Shown here in pieces: positions 33,833 to 45,289 of a stretch of 64,000 nucleotides of DNA. The position numbers and the translations under genes were made by a program. The DNA is taken from positions 18,392,088-18,456,087 of the forward strand of contig OY757014.1 in assembly GCA_963580285.1 (NCBI GenBank), read 5' to 3'. Every line of letters starts with the position of its first letter. Positions within the stretch are counted from its first letter, which is position 1. This stretch comes from Lucinisca nassula. Lineage: Eukaryota > Mollusca > Bivalvia > Lucinida > Lucinidae. Below the pieces are notes generated by a model. That model was not told the DNA's origin, ran no database searches, and saw only the letters and a program-made list of their open reading frames with translations.

Positions 33833-34556
33833 CTAGAGAAAGCGACCAGTGGGTCACATATACCCCCGGCCAGCACCACCCTCTGATATATCTTTCGAGC
33901 TTATTTGTATCCAATATGAATGAAGAAGTCAAGAAGCAATAAGAATCTATAAATGTGCTTGTAAAAGCTAAACCAAACATAAAATTTCTATATGGACCAC
34001 GGGATTGGGATTGAGGGCATCAAAGTTACTGTAGGGGTGGGGGCATCAATGCTACTGAAGCAGCAGGGCGGGGTATGCATTGATGAAATCTTGGACTTGT
34101 ATGCAAAATCAATGCAAGTATCAATTGAATTTGTCTTTGAGTTTAGAACACACAGGGATCTATAAACTTTGTCATGAAACTTTAACAAAATGTAAAATTT
34201 CTAAGTATCAACTAAATCTATCAAAGGCTTCAGAAGATACAATGTCTCAGAAACTTTGACAAAAAACTTTAACCAAATGTAAAATTTCTAAGTTTGTGAC
34301 CTTGACCTCAAGGTCACTGTGGTGGGTGGGACATGCATCAATGAAATCTTTAGACCAGTATGTAACTTCAGCGTAAGTTTCAACAAAACCTATCGAAGGG
34401 TTCAGAAGATACCTTTTCTTAGAAACTTTGACGCAAAACTTTAAGCAAAATGTTAGCGGACACCTGGATGGATGGAAATACGCACGCACGGACAAACAGC
34501 AGGATGAAATCTATATACCCCCATAGCATAGCATACTTCGTATGCCGGGGGTATAA
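33833..34556 (+). mobile_element. Hairpin-ended repeat element, family iii
   Basis: Starts CTAGAGAAAGCGACC with subterminal ATATACCCCCGGCC, which is complementary to GCCGGGGGTATA at the 3' end. The end folds into CATACTTCGTATG inside CCCCC...GGGGG arms. The interior has ~130-bp units (TTTGACAAAAAACTTTAACC) and a GCACGCACGGAC tract before the hairpin. Layout and the CTAGAG start parallel family ii. Confidence 0.65.
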
Positions 34557-35403
34557 AAATTGAACATAAAATCAGTACTACATTTTTGTTTCAAAATAAG
34601 TTGAACGTGTTTTGTGTAAGTGTAGGCTGGGAAAAATGGTCCTGGACGGGAACTTCGGCTACCATTGAATTCCCACTATTTAGATACCCTTGAATTCCAC
34701 TATTTCACGTAAACTTTTGCACTCTAAGGCATCTGTTCTGGGTCTACACTGTTAGCCAATGTCCCAGCTGATGAGCCGAGTCAATTTTTACAACAGGCTT
34801 TCTTTTACGGCACTCCGACTTCAAAACAACAAGACTAATGCAGCTGGAAAAAAAATTGTTATCTAGATTTCATACAAATTAGTGATAGATGAATGGACAT
34901 CAACACCTTAAAGCTGCTGTGCTTAGTAAGTTTGGGTTGATTGATAAACAATCAACCCAAAACTTTGAATGTCATCTACTCTAAAATATTCCAGGGTGCC
35001 CTAAGGGAATGGATACACCTGGCGGACTTTTCCACCCTTTTTTTAAAGGGAGACAACTTTCGGGTCTTCCTGTTTGCTTTTCTAAAAAGACAGCCCCACT
35101 GAAAAGGGGGTCTACTGCCAGATCTTAAAGCAAAGAATTTGCTCCTTAGGAGCGAATTCTTTCCTTTAAAGGTTGACCCCTGTTGACATGGGAGACAAAA
35201 ATACTTTTGAAGGAGCTGCCTCCCCTGAAGGTGTACCTATTTCCCTTAATGGTTAAAAGTGTAATGTCCTTGTCATCTTTTTTTTTTCACACCAAAGCCG
35301 ATTTGTCTCCTTCCCCACAAATCAAGTGGGGAACAAAATTATGCTACCAAATGTCTCCGTAACTTCTCATTAAAGCCAGAAAAGATTGAACACCTAGCTC
35401 ATT
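34557..35403. other. Unassigned repeats
   Basis: Holds half of the common palindrome near 34715-34755, a GATTGATAAACAATC motif shared with 14456, and the module GAATTTGCTCCTTAGGAGCGAATTC (35127-35155), also seen near 4487. No gene. Confidence 0.5.
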
Positions 35404-35632
35404 TTAACCCATTTTGAACCGGAAACCCCAAAACGGGTACCCGGGCAAACAGTGCAGGCCCAGATCAGACGCCGCAATACGCGGCGTCTGATCAGGGCCT
35501 ACACTGTTTGCGAAAAGTCAAGCCATTTTCCAAATAGATTTTGAATAAAACACTACCTGAAACCCCTAAATTTTGAAATGGACTCCTGCTATATATAAGA
35601 AGGAAGATTCCATTTGGTACAAAAAGGGTTAA
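35404..35632. mobile_element. MITE family A, copy 6
   Basis: TTAACCCATTTTGAACC to GGTACAAAAAGGGTTAA. Perfect stem GACGCCGC/GCGGCGTC. Confidence 0.9.
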
Positions 35633-35997
35633 TGTAACTTTTATGTCAGGTATCAGCTTTTATTTATGTTTTATGGAAAATCAAAGTTGGCCTAAATCTT
35701 AAAAGTCTTCATTGCCTGTAATAATGATGATCTATGACTATAGACAGCCCTACAGATAGGTTTTATTCTTTAGAGATTCCATGATTATTTGATACTACAG
35801 ACTTGTGTCTTTGAGCCATGTTTAGCTGGTAATAAGAAAAAAACAATTCACAGTGCTAACTCAGTGTTGTTTAGTAAGACGGCCGCCACCCCATTGGTCA
35901 TACGTCTTACTATGCCCCCGTGTCTAACATGTCCCAGCTAATATTTGTCATGAGTTTGATCAACACACCATGTCCGTCGCATTTTCACTACATTCCT
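35633..35997. other. Unassigned stretch
   Basis: GTAAGACGG...CGTCTTAC near 35875-35910 forms a short stem. No gene. Confidence 0.45.
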
Positions 35998-36221
35998 TTA
36001 ACCCACTGCATGCGGAAAACCTCTTAAGGGGTACCTTTGCAAACAGTGCAGGCCCAGATCACGCAGAATGTGGCGTCTGATCAGGGCCTGCACTATCTGC
36101 TAACAAAATTTTCTGTCAAAAATAAAATGAAAACAAAAAATAGGCCTGACACCCCATATATGACATATGGACTGCTCCAACATATAGCAATGGAAGAGTG
36201 CACCAGCATACAATGGGTTAA
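35998..36221. mobile_element. MITE family B, copy 3
   Basis: TTAACCCACTGCATGCGG to CAGCATACAATGGGTTAA. The palindrome has lost part of its left arm (CAGATCACGCAGAATGTGG). This uninterrupted copy is the reference for the copies split at 18158 and 51595. Confidence 0.88.
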
Positions 36222-36236
36222 AGACCTTTAAGACTG

Positions 36237-36535
36237 CACCCATCACATGAACAAGTCTGTGAAATAAAGACCCCCTAAACCCCACTTTATATAGAGAAAA
36301 CTGGGGTTTACGGGGGTAAACATTATTTCCTTATTTCTGCTCCAAGACATAGGTTGTGGGTACTCGTTAGAACCGCCTCAATGAGGCGGTTCTAACGAGC
36401 ACCCAAAACCTATGTTTGGAGTATAAATAAGAAAAATATCACAAATTTTCATCAGAAAAATTTCCAATTTTTGAGGTTTGAAAAATGCATTATATCACAA
36501 GGATGTGTTATCATAATGCCAGGGGCTTACGGTGC
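36237..36535. mobile_element. Family H MITE
   Basis: Contains perfect stem TTAGAACCGCCTCAATGAGG/CGGTTCTAA inside GTGGGTACTCG...CGAGCACCC, and TAAACCCCACTTT...AACTGGGGTTTA arms. Confidence 0.75.
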
Positions 36536-36979
36536 TTTTGTCACCGCGCTGCACCCTTCCTGATCTTATATGCACCCTTCCTGATCTTATAAATTCAAGT
36601 CCACGCACTCAGCATTCTTTTTCTGCAAGTTTTCTTTACAGAGAACAACCACCATTCAACTAAGCCTCCAAAAGGTCATAGGAGAAGATAAAATGGCCAG
36701 AACAGGGTTAGCACTTCACAAACTGGCCCATATTGTTACAGCAGAGTCACCAAGATGTAGAGATACTTGAAATTACCAAAGTCAGGGATGAATGATGTAA
36801 ACAGAGCCAAGGGCACACCCAACAAGATATATGTTGTCTTAATTCCTTTTCTGACATAAGGGCAGCCTGCACATTATGCAAATGTTGGTTGCCTTGAAAC
36901 AAACCAAGAACAAAAACAAAGAATGTTCTAATTCTGCATATTCATGACAAAAGTTGAAATACAAGTGAAAACAAGCTTA
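36536..36979. other. Unassigned stretch
   Basis: A short direct repeat TGCACCCTTCCTGATCTTAT occurs twice (36550-36588). No gene. Confidence 0.5.
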
Positions 36980-37374
36980 AAATGCCCAAAGTTCCGGGAG
37001 GCCATAACTCAAGAAAAAAATTTCGGATAATCAGTACTCATCATCCTGAATCAGTCTGTAAAGTTTCCGGGCAATACCTCAAATCGTGTTTGAGATATCT
37101 TGCTTACAAGCTTAAAACGCCCAAAGTTTCATTTTTCAAAATTTCTCATCTGTAAAGTTTAAGCGCAAAAGGAATCCATATATGAAATTTCAAAAGCCTA
37201 GCATGCATGGTTCAAAAGTTATGCTATGCAGTAAAAAGCGGGATGGATGGAGGGATGGAAGGATGTAAGGAAGGATGGATGGATGAACATGGCAAAAGCA
37301 GTATGCCCCCACAACTTCTTCAAAGTTGAGGCATAAATATGCCCCCACAACTTCTTCCCAGTTGGGGGCATAAT
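36980..37374 (+). mobile_element. Short family-ii hairpin-ended element
   Basis: A single ~155-bp core unit plus the GGATGGATGGAGGGATGG tract. The closing hairpin TATGCCCCCACAACTTC...GTTGGGGGCATAA appears twice in a row (37300-37336 and 37338-37373), the inner one mutated. Confidence 0.65.
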
Positions 37375-37474
37375 GAAGTATTTATACTAAATTGCTGGAT
37401 ATGAATACAAAAGAAGATATTATGCACCGAACAAATGTTTAACAAACATAATGTTGTCTTCTACAACATTATGC

Positions 37475-37915
37475 TGTCTTCTACAACATTTCTTCCAATT
37501 TTGTTTTTACCCAACACTGAGGTGAAATGACATCTCAAGCCTCACACCCAAAGAAAAGGCTTCGGTTTATAACTAGGGATGGTCTGATCACCTCACTTTG
37601 CCTGGGCAGGCTTAGACCTAAATGGTTTGCCAGTACTCTTGTTCAACCGGTTTCAGCTCTGCCTGGAACAGCATGCAGCCTAATTTATTTCTCCAACCCC
37701 AACGGCGAAATGTTGGGTTGGTAAATGACATCTCAAGCCTTGTCGCCCAATGAAACCAATAGGGTTTATAAGCATGGACGGTCTGACTCGCAATGCTTTG
37801 CCTTGGCAGTCTTAGATCCTCTAAGTGGTTTATCAGTACTGTGTGTGGTTGGTTTCAGCTCTGTGTGGAAGCATCATGCAGCCCATCTATTTCTTCAAGC
37901 CCCAATGGGGTAATC
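37475..37915 (-). repeat. SINE S1, two copies in tandem
   Basis: A diverged copy (about 37475-37720) is followed by a better one (37721-37915) that starts inside the element. Both carry the AAACCAATAGGGTTTATAA and CATGCAGCC landmarks. Confidence 0.7.
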
Positions 37916-38130
37916 ATATTAGGTTGATGCACTGTTGGTAGTACTTCACACCTTACTGCATCCTAATTTGATCACATCTTTTTCATGTTCAAAATTCACC
38001 CACGTTAGCCAAGACCACAAAGCTCATATCACATCCTCAACCATTTATACTTATACATATCAAACCAGACGTAATTGGAACTTGGTCTCTTGTGACCGTG
38101 GTTTAAACTGAAGTCATGAAAATTTAATTA
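37916..38130. other. Unassigned stretch
   Basis: No gene or repeat recognised. Confidence 0.4.
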
Positions 38131-38488
38131 TCGTAACAATCCTAAGATTTGAAAGTGAGAGAGTGTTTGAGTTTTACATCTCACCAACAGCTAGAGACTC
38201 ATCGGAAAGTCCGGAGAAGCCCGGGATCAATCCTGTGACCCCTGGTTTTAAAGACGACTAGCATAACTACTACTCCAAGGAGGCTTCTCCTAAGATTTGG
38301 GACAGATAGGTATAAGCAAATAGTGCAGACCAAGATCCTGAAGGAGCAGTCTGATCAGGGTCTGCACTGTTTGCCATTCCATCTGCACCTTTTTGGACTC
38401 CTTGCTGGATTATGAAACAAATTTGTCAAAATTTTAGGTGAATTAAAGAAAATCTTAAAGGTGTCCAAATTTTCATGATTTTTTTTTT
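38131..38488. mobile_element. MITE family E, split by a tRNA-like SINE
   Basis: Starts TATCGTAACAATCCTAAG. It resumes after the SINE with GGGACAGATAGG and the palindrome ending CACTGTTTGCC. The right end grades into a T run where the pearl-like element begins. Confidence 0.75.
38152..38288 (-). repeat. SINE S3 (tRNA-derived), copy 1
   Basis: Flanked by perfect 11-bp repeats CCTAAGATTTG (38141-38151 and 38289-38299). On the minus strand it starts AGAAGCCTCCTTGGAG. It is shorter than the copies at 45080 and 47204. Confidence 0.85.
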
Positions 38489-40093
38489 TAAACAAGAGGG
38501 CCCAATGGCCCTATATCGCTCACCTGTGTACGAGAAAATCATTAGTGTAGGAGACCCCTTGACATTGCTACATACTAAATATCTAAGCTCAGGCAAAGCG
38601 GTGTCCATGCTAACAAACCCTACTGGTTTCATTGGGCGACAGGGCTTGAGATGTAATTTCATCTCAATGTCTGGTAAAAGTCCCACAAAATTGGAAGAGA
38701 CATCTCCAAAATGACCTATACAGTGTTGTCGGGGATGTAAAACCTCAAATCAAACAAAATCTGTGCCTTATGGTTTTGGAGAAAAAGATTTTTTTAAGTT
38801 TTTTCCAGTATAAGTCTATAGAAGCTAATGAGCCAAAGGGCACAGTTGGCAGGTGTAGGTAGGCGACCATTTTGTGTTGCTATATACTAAATATCTAAGG
38901 TCTGTACTTCATGGTTTCAAAGAAGATGTTTGAAGCTTTTTCCATTATAAGTTTGTTGCAGTTAAGGGGCCACAGGATTTGGACCCCAGGGGCATGATTG
39001 GCAGGATTCATGTAGGCGACCACTCGACATTGCTACATGCTAAATACCTAAGCTCTGGGACTTATGGTTTCAGAGAAGAAGATTTTTGAAGATTTTTTTC
39101 CCCATTTTAAGTTGTTTTTTCTTTCTTTTTTTTCCATTATAAGGGCCCTGTGGTTTCAGAGAAGAAGATTTTTGAAGTTTCTCCAATTGTCAGTCTATGG
39201 AAGCTAAAGAACCCTGCGGTGGGGCCAATTTGGATCCCAGGGGCATAACTGGCAGGATTTATGTAGGTGGCCACTTGACATTGCTACATACTAAAAATCT
39301 AAGCTCTGGGCCTTATGGTTTCATAGAAGAAGATTTTTTAAGTTTTTCTCCATTATAAGTTTATTGGAGGTGATGAGCTCCGGCGTGGCCAATTTTGACC
39401 CCAGGGGCAGGGTTAACAGGATTTATGTAGTTGGCTATTTTATGTTGCTAGATACTAAATATCTAAGTTCTGTGCTTCACAGTTTCTGAGAAGAAGATTT
39501 TTGAAGCTTTTTTCCATTATGAGTCTATGGGAGCTAAGGGGCCCCGGGGCATGGCCCATTTTGACCCCAGGGGCATGATTAGCAGGAAATATGTAGGTGA
39601 CCACTTGCCGTTGCTACATGCTAAATATCTAAGCTCTGGGCCCTGTGGTTTCAGAGAAGAAGATTTTTGAAGTTTTTTTTTCCATTATGAGTCTATGGGA
39701 GCTAAGGGGCCCCGGGGCGTAGCCCTTTTGGACCCCAGGGGCATGACTGGCAGGAATTATGTAGGTGACCACTTGCCGTTGCTACATGCTAAATATCTAA
39801 GCTCTGGGTGCTGTGGTTTCAGAGAAGAAGATTTTTGAAGCTTTTTTTCCATTATGAGTCTATGGGAGCTAAGGGGGTCCCAGGGTGTAGCCCATTTGGA
39901 CCCCAGGGGCATGATTGGCAGGATTTATGTAGGTGACCACTTGTCGTTGCTACATGACAAATATCTCAGCTCTGGGCCCTGTGGTTTCAGAGAAGAAGAT
40001 TTTTGAAGTTTTTTTTTTCCATTATGAGCCTATAGGAGCTAAGGGGCCCCGGGGCGTAGCCCTTTTGGACCCCAGGGGCATGACTGGCAGGAA

Positions 40094-41383
40094 CTAGAAA
40101 TGGTGTTTGTAAAACACAATGCCCCCAACCTTTGCTTGTCCTTAGATGGCAAAATATTCAACAAATATTGTTAAAGACTCAAAAACATACAACAAGAATT
40201 CCCCCGAAGGCTATGTCGCGCCTGTGGAGGCGCAAAGTCACCAAACCATGAAATCTAGGTCAAGGTCAAACATGGATGCCTGCATAAAAATTTCACTCCT
40301 AGTTCCAAGCATGTACCAAGTATCATCAATGAAACTCTTAACGAGAATTCTATGTTTTTTAATTAAAGGGGAAATAATTCAAGAAGGGGAGATAATTTGG
40401 ACAAGAAAAAAAATACGGGTCAACTATTTTTTCATGAGGAACTCATATATGAAATTTCAAAACACTAGCATACACGGTTCTGAAGATATGCTATGCACCA
40501 GAAAGCAACACAATTGAGTAGCAAGGGAAATAATTCAAGAAGGGGAGATAATTTGGACAAGAAAAAAAATACGGGTCAACTATTTTTTCATGAGGAACTC
40601 ATATATGAAATTTCAAAACACTAGCATACACGGTTCTGAAGATATGCTATGCACCAGAAAGCAACACAATTGAGTAGCAAAAAATTACAAAGGGCCATAA
40701 CTCTAACAAAATTTTATCGAATTGGTTGAAAATTTAATCAGGTAGTCTCCTCCTTAGTCCCAATCACTATACCAAATATCAAGGCTGTAGCTCAAATACT
40801 TTTTGAGATATCTTGCTAACGAGAATTCTATGTTATTTAATTAAAGGGGAAATAATTCAAGAAGGGGAGATAATTTGGACAAGAAAAAAAATACGGGTCA
40901 ACTATTTTTTCATGAGGAACCCATATATGAAATTTCAAAACACTAGCATACACGGTTCTAAAGATATGCTATGCACCAGAAAGCAACACAATTGAGTGGC
41001 AAAAAATTACAAAGGGCCATAACTCTAACAAAATTTTATAGAATTGGTTGAAAATTTAATCAGGTAATCTCCTCCTTAGTCCCAATCACTATACCAAATA
41101 TCAAGGCTGTAGCTCAAATACTTTTTGAGATATCTTGCTAACGAGAATTCTATGTTATTTAATTAAAGGGGAAATAATTCAAGAAGGGGAGATAATTTGG
41201 ACAAGAAAAAAAATACGGGTCAACTATTTTTTCATGAGGAACCCATATATGAAATTTCAAAACACTAGCATACACGGTTCTAAAGATATGCTATGCACAA
41301 GAAAGCGTGACGTACGAACGGACGAACGGACGGACAAGCCAGAAGCAATATGCCCCCCAACTTTTTTAAAGTTGGGGGCATAA
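40094..41383 (+). mobile_element. Family-ii hairpin-ended element nested in pearl-like element 1
   Basis: Begins CTAGAAATGGTG with CAATGCCCCCAACC and ends AAAGTTGGGGGCATAA. It contains tandem copies of a ~322-bp block (AACGAGAATTCTATG at 40338, 40818, 41140). Removing it restores GGCAGGAA|TTATGTAGG of the host repeat unit exactly, with no target duplication. Confidence 0.85.
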
Positions 41384-41671
41384 TTATGTAGGTGACCACT
41401 TGCCGTTGCTACATGCTAAATATCTAAGCTCTAGGTGCTGTGGTTTCAGAGAAGAAGATTTTTTAAGCTTTTTTTAAATATGAGTCAATGGGAGCAAAGG
41501 GGCCCCTGCGCGTGGCCCATTTGGACCCCAGGGGCATGATTGGCAGGAATTATGTAGGTGTCCACTTGCCGTTGCTACATGCCAAATACCTCAGCTCTGG
41601 GCCCTGTGGTTTCATAGAAGAAGATTTTTGAAGCTTTTGTGCATTATGAGTCTATATGAGCTATAGGGCCC

Positions 41672-41816
41672 GGGGGGGGGGGGGGGGGGGGGCATTTGGA
41701 CTACAGGGGCATGATAGGCAGGAATTATGTAGGTGACCACTTGCCATTGCTACATGCTAAATATCTAAGCTCTGGGCCCTGTGATTTTCAGGGGGGGGGG
41801 GGGGGGGGAGGGGGGG
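41672..41816 (+). repeat. Two long G tracts
   Basis: Runs of 21 G (41672-41692) and 18 G followed by AGGGGGG (41791-41815) replace the usual GGGGCCCCGGGG stretch of the core unit. Either homopolymer expansion or an assembly problem. Confidence 0.9.
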
Positions 41817-43635
41817 ACCGTTTGGACCCCAGGGGCTTGATTGGCAGGAATTATGTAGGTGACCACTTGCCATTGCTACATGCTAAATATCTAAGCTGTG
41901 GGCCCTGTGATTTCCGAGGAGAAGATTTTTGAAGCTTTTTGTTCCATTATGAGTCTATGGGAGGGAAGGGGCCCCAGGGCGTCGCCCATTTGGAACCCAG
42001 GGGCATGATTGGCAGGAATTATGTAGGTGACCACTGGCCGTCGCTACATGCTAAATATCTAAGCTCTGGGCCCTGTTGTTTCAGAGAATAAGATTTTTGA
42101 AGCTTTTTTTCCATTATGCGTCTTTGGGAGCTAAGGGGCCCCTGGGCGTGGGCAATTTGGACCCCAGGGGCATGATTGGCAGGAATAATGTAGGTGACCA
42201 CTTGCTGTTGCTACATGCCAAATATCTAAGCTCTGGGCCCTGTGGTTTCTGAGTAGAAGATTTTTGAAGCTTTTTTTTTTCCATTATGAGTCTATGTGAA
42301 CAAAGGGGCCCCGGGGCGTGGCCCATTTGGACCCTAGGGGCATGATTGACAGGATTTATGTAGGTGACCACTTGCCGTTGCTACATGCCAAATACCTCAG
42401 CTCTGGGCCCTGTGGTTTCAGAGAAGAAGATTTTTGAAGCTTTTTTCCATTATGAGTCTATAGGAGCTAAAGGGCCCCGGGGCGTGGCCTGTTTCGACCC
42501 CATGGGCAAGATTGGCAGGAATTATATAGGTGACCACTTGCCATTGCTACCTGCTAAATATCTAAGCTCTGTGCCCTGTTGTTTCCGAGAAGAAGATTTT
42601 TGAAGCTTTTTGTCCCATTATGAGTCTATATGAGCGAAGGGGCCCAGGGGCGTCACCCATTTGGAACCCAGGGGCATGATTGGCTGGAATTATGTAGGTG
42701 ACCACTGGCCGTTGCTACATGCTAAATATCTAAGCTCTGGGCCCTGTGGTTTCAGAGAAGAAGATTTTTGAAGCTCTTTTTTCATTATGAGTCTTTGGGA
42801 GCTAAGGGGCCCCGGGGTGTGGCCAATTTGGACCCCAGGGGCATGACTGGCAGGAATTATGTAGATGACTACTTTCCATTGCAACATGCCAAATATCTCA
42901 GCTCTGGGCCCTGTGGTTTCAGAGAAGAAGATTTTTGAAGCTTTTTTTCCATTATGAGTCTATAGGAGCTAAAGGGCCCGGGGCGTGGCCCGTTTGGACC
43001 CCAGGGGCATGATTGGCAGGAATTATGTAGGTGACCACTTGCCATTGCTACATGCCAAATATCTAAGCTATGGGCCCTGTGGTTTCCGAGAAGAAGATTT
43101 TTGAAGCTTTTTGATCCATTATGAGTCTATGGGAGCGAAGGGGCCCCGGGGCGTGGCCAATTTGGACCCCAGGGGCATGAATGGCAGGAATTATGTAGGT
43201 GACCACTGGCCGTTAATACATGCTAAATATCTAAGCTCTGGGACCTGTGGTTTCAGAGAAGATATTTTATTTTTTTCCCATTGTAAGTCTATGGGAGCTA
43301 TATGTTGCCATGGCAACCAGAATTCCAATCTGATCAGCCCAAAAACCTTATGCAGCCTTTTCCCCTACCTGATGATGCTTCTCATGAAATTTGATCAAGA
43401 TTGACCATGGGGTATTGGAGATATACTTATTTGAAATTGTTTACGGATGCACGGACGCACGCACGGACGGACGGACGCACGACGGACGACAGACAAAAAG
43501 TGATCACAAAATCTCACCTTGTCACTACGTGACATGTGAGCTAAAAAGGTTCACAAAATTAGCAAAATTTACTTATTTTTGTTCAAAAACATTGGTACTT
43601 GTTAGAACCCAGACTCTATGAAGGAAAATTTAAAA

Positions 43636-44466
43636 CAACAAGAGGACCATGATGGCCCTGGATCGCTAACCTGATTGACACTGTAGAAATGAAATGGTAG
43701 GTAATATAGTAAGGTGCCTTGTCAGAAGGAACATACATGTTAAAATATCTAAAATGATTCAAAAGTTATGATAATGTAGATCAAATGTCAAGGTCACAGG
43801 TCAAAACTATTTGTATGGGTGGGAAGCCCTTATCACAAAGAATATACATGCCAAATATGAAGACTATCTCAAATGGTTCAAAAGTTATGATAATGTAGGT
43901 CAATGGTCAAGGTCAAAGGTCAAACTTTTTGCATGGGTGGGAAGGCATTGTGATAAGAAACCTTCATGCCAAATATGAAGGCTCTATCTCAAATGGTTCA
44001 AAAGTTATGGCAAAGTAGGTCAAAGGTCACGGTCCAAGGTCAAAATTTTTGTAAGGGTGGGAGGCCCTTGTCAGAAGGAGCATAAATGCCCATTATGAAG
44101 GCTCTATCTCAAATGTTTCATAAATTACGATAAAGTAGGTCACAGGACAAGGTCACAGGACAAAATGTTTGTATAGGTGGGTAGCGCTTGTCACAAGGAC
44201 ATACATGCAAAATATGAAGGCTTAATCTCAAATAATTAAAAAGTTATGGTAAAGTAGGTCACAAGTCAAGGTCAAAGTCACAATATTTTTGTATGAGTGG
44301 GAAGCCCTTGTCACAATATGAAGGATCGGCCTCAAACAGTTTGAAAGTTATTATGCAGTAGGTCACAGGTCAAGATAAAGGTCACAGGTCAAAATTTTTT
44401 GAAAGAGTGGGAAGCCATTGTCACAAGAAACCTACATGGCAAATATGAAGGCTCTATGGCAAGTTG
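43636..44466 (+). repeat. Pearl-like element 3, 5' part
   Basis: Starts ACAAGAGGACCATGATGGCC. Has ~6 units of ~118 bp (AAAAGTTATGATAAAGTAGG, GGTCAAGGTCACAGG, GGGTGGGAAGCCCTTG). No closing hairpin; it stops at a T run near 44466. Confidence 0.7.
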
Positions 44467-44705
44467 TTTTTTTTTTGGCTCACCTCAGCAAAAGGCTCCT
44501 CGGGATCTTATAGGGTAGGCAGTGGTCCATCATGGTTGAAAGTTTGTAGATGTATATTTTGTATTATCCTGTAAATATGACAGCAAATATGGGCTTGTTC
44601 AAATGTGAAAGCAACTTTGCCGGTGGGCTCTTCTTTGTGTGAAAGCTTATACTTGTTATGGGCCACTTTTTTCTTCTTGTGAAAGCTTATACTTGTTGCT
44701 ATATT

Positions 44706-45037
44706 TACACCTGTGGACACAAAAGCGTTCAAACTCCAGTGAAATAACTTTCAATGAATCTCTTTGCATCAAGTTAGTTTGACAAGCAAATGTCATTCAT
44801 AAAATAATTCTAAAACTAAATCAAGCAATTGATTGGTCTCATTTTGGCAAACACTTTCTGATTGACATTTGAGATGTATTTTGATTGGACAGTGCAGGAG
44901 TCAGCAATGAAATGTACACCACCTTGTGTTTTGAATTTATTTCTGTCGATAGTATGTTAGGATATATTGATTGATGTTTCAAGTCAAAATGAAATGAAGC
45001 TCATCAAAGTTTGAACGCTTTTGTGTCCACAGGTGTA
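44706..45037. mobile_element. MITE family F, copy 3
   Basis: TA-flanked, termini CACCTGTGGACACAAAAGC, nearly identical to copy 1. Confidence 0.9.
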
Positions 45038-45079
45038 TATATAAAGGTCAACCTGCATTGTGGGTAACTTATGTTTGTG

Positions 45080-45248
45080 AGTGAGTGAGTGAGTGTTTCA
45101 GTTTTACGTCCCACCAACAGCTAAGGTCATACGGAGACGGGACCTCGTTTTAAAGACTCATCCGAAAGTCTGGAGAAGCCCGGGATCGAACCTGCGACCC
45201 CTGGTTTACAAGGCGAGTAGCGTAACCACTTGACCACGGAGGCTTCTA
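45080..45248 (-). repeat. SINE S3 (tRNA-derived), copy 2
   Basis: Flanked by the 14-bp repeat AACTTATGTTTGTG (45066-45079, 45249-45262). Minus-strand head AGAAGCCTCCGTGGTCAAG with GGTTACGCTACTCGCC and a B-box-like GGTTCGATCCC; tail CGTAAAACTGAAACAC and (CACT)n. Confidence 0.9.
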
Positions 45249-45289
45249 AACTTATGTTTGTGGTTCCCTGTTAAACCCAATGTCTATAA

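Larger units (their letters stand above)
38490..43547 (+). mobile_element. Pearl-like element 1 (5.1 kb)
   Basis: Starts AACAAGAGGGCCCAATGGCC, with subterminal CGCTCACCTG. It ends at CACCTTGTCACTACGTGAC, then GTGAGCTAAAAA. The core is ~25 tandem units of ~165 bp (GAAGAAGATTTTTGAAGC, ATTATGAGTCTATGGG, GACCCCAGGGGCATGATTGG). A GGACGGACGGACGCAC tract precedes the hairpin. It carries an internal SINE S1 remnant (about 38588-38758) and a nested family-ii element (40094-41383). Non-coding. The layout matches pearl elements of bivalves, which are thought to be mobilised by Helentron-type rolling-circle enzymes (family knowledge); none is encoded here. Confidence 0.75.

Noticed and set aside
42019..43404. 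Recurring 60-100 codon frames on both strands in the pearl-like cores
   Set aside because: They recur with the ~165-bp unit and show no protein-level conservation apart from the DNA repeat.
38490..43547. The ~165-bp array as centromeric satellite
   Set aside because: The array has defined element ends, occurs in separate places with different neighbours, and carries nested insertions, so it is the core of dispersed elements.
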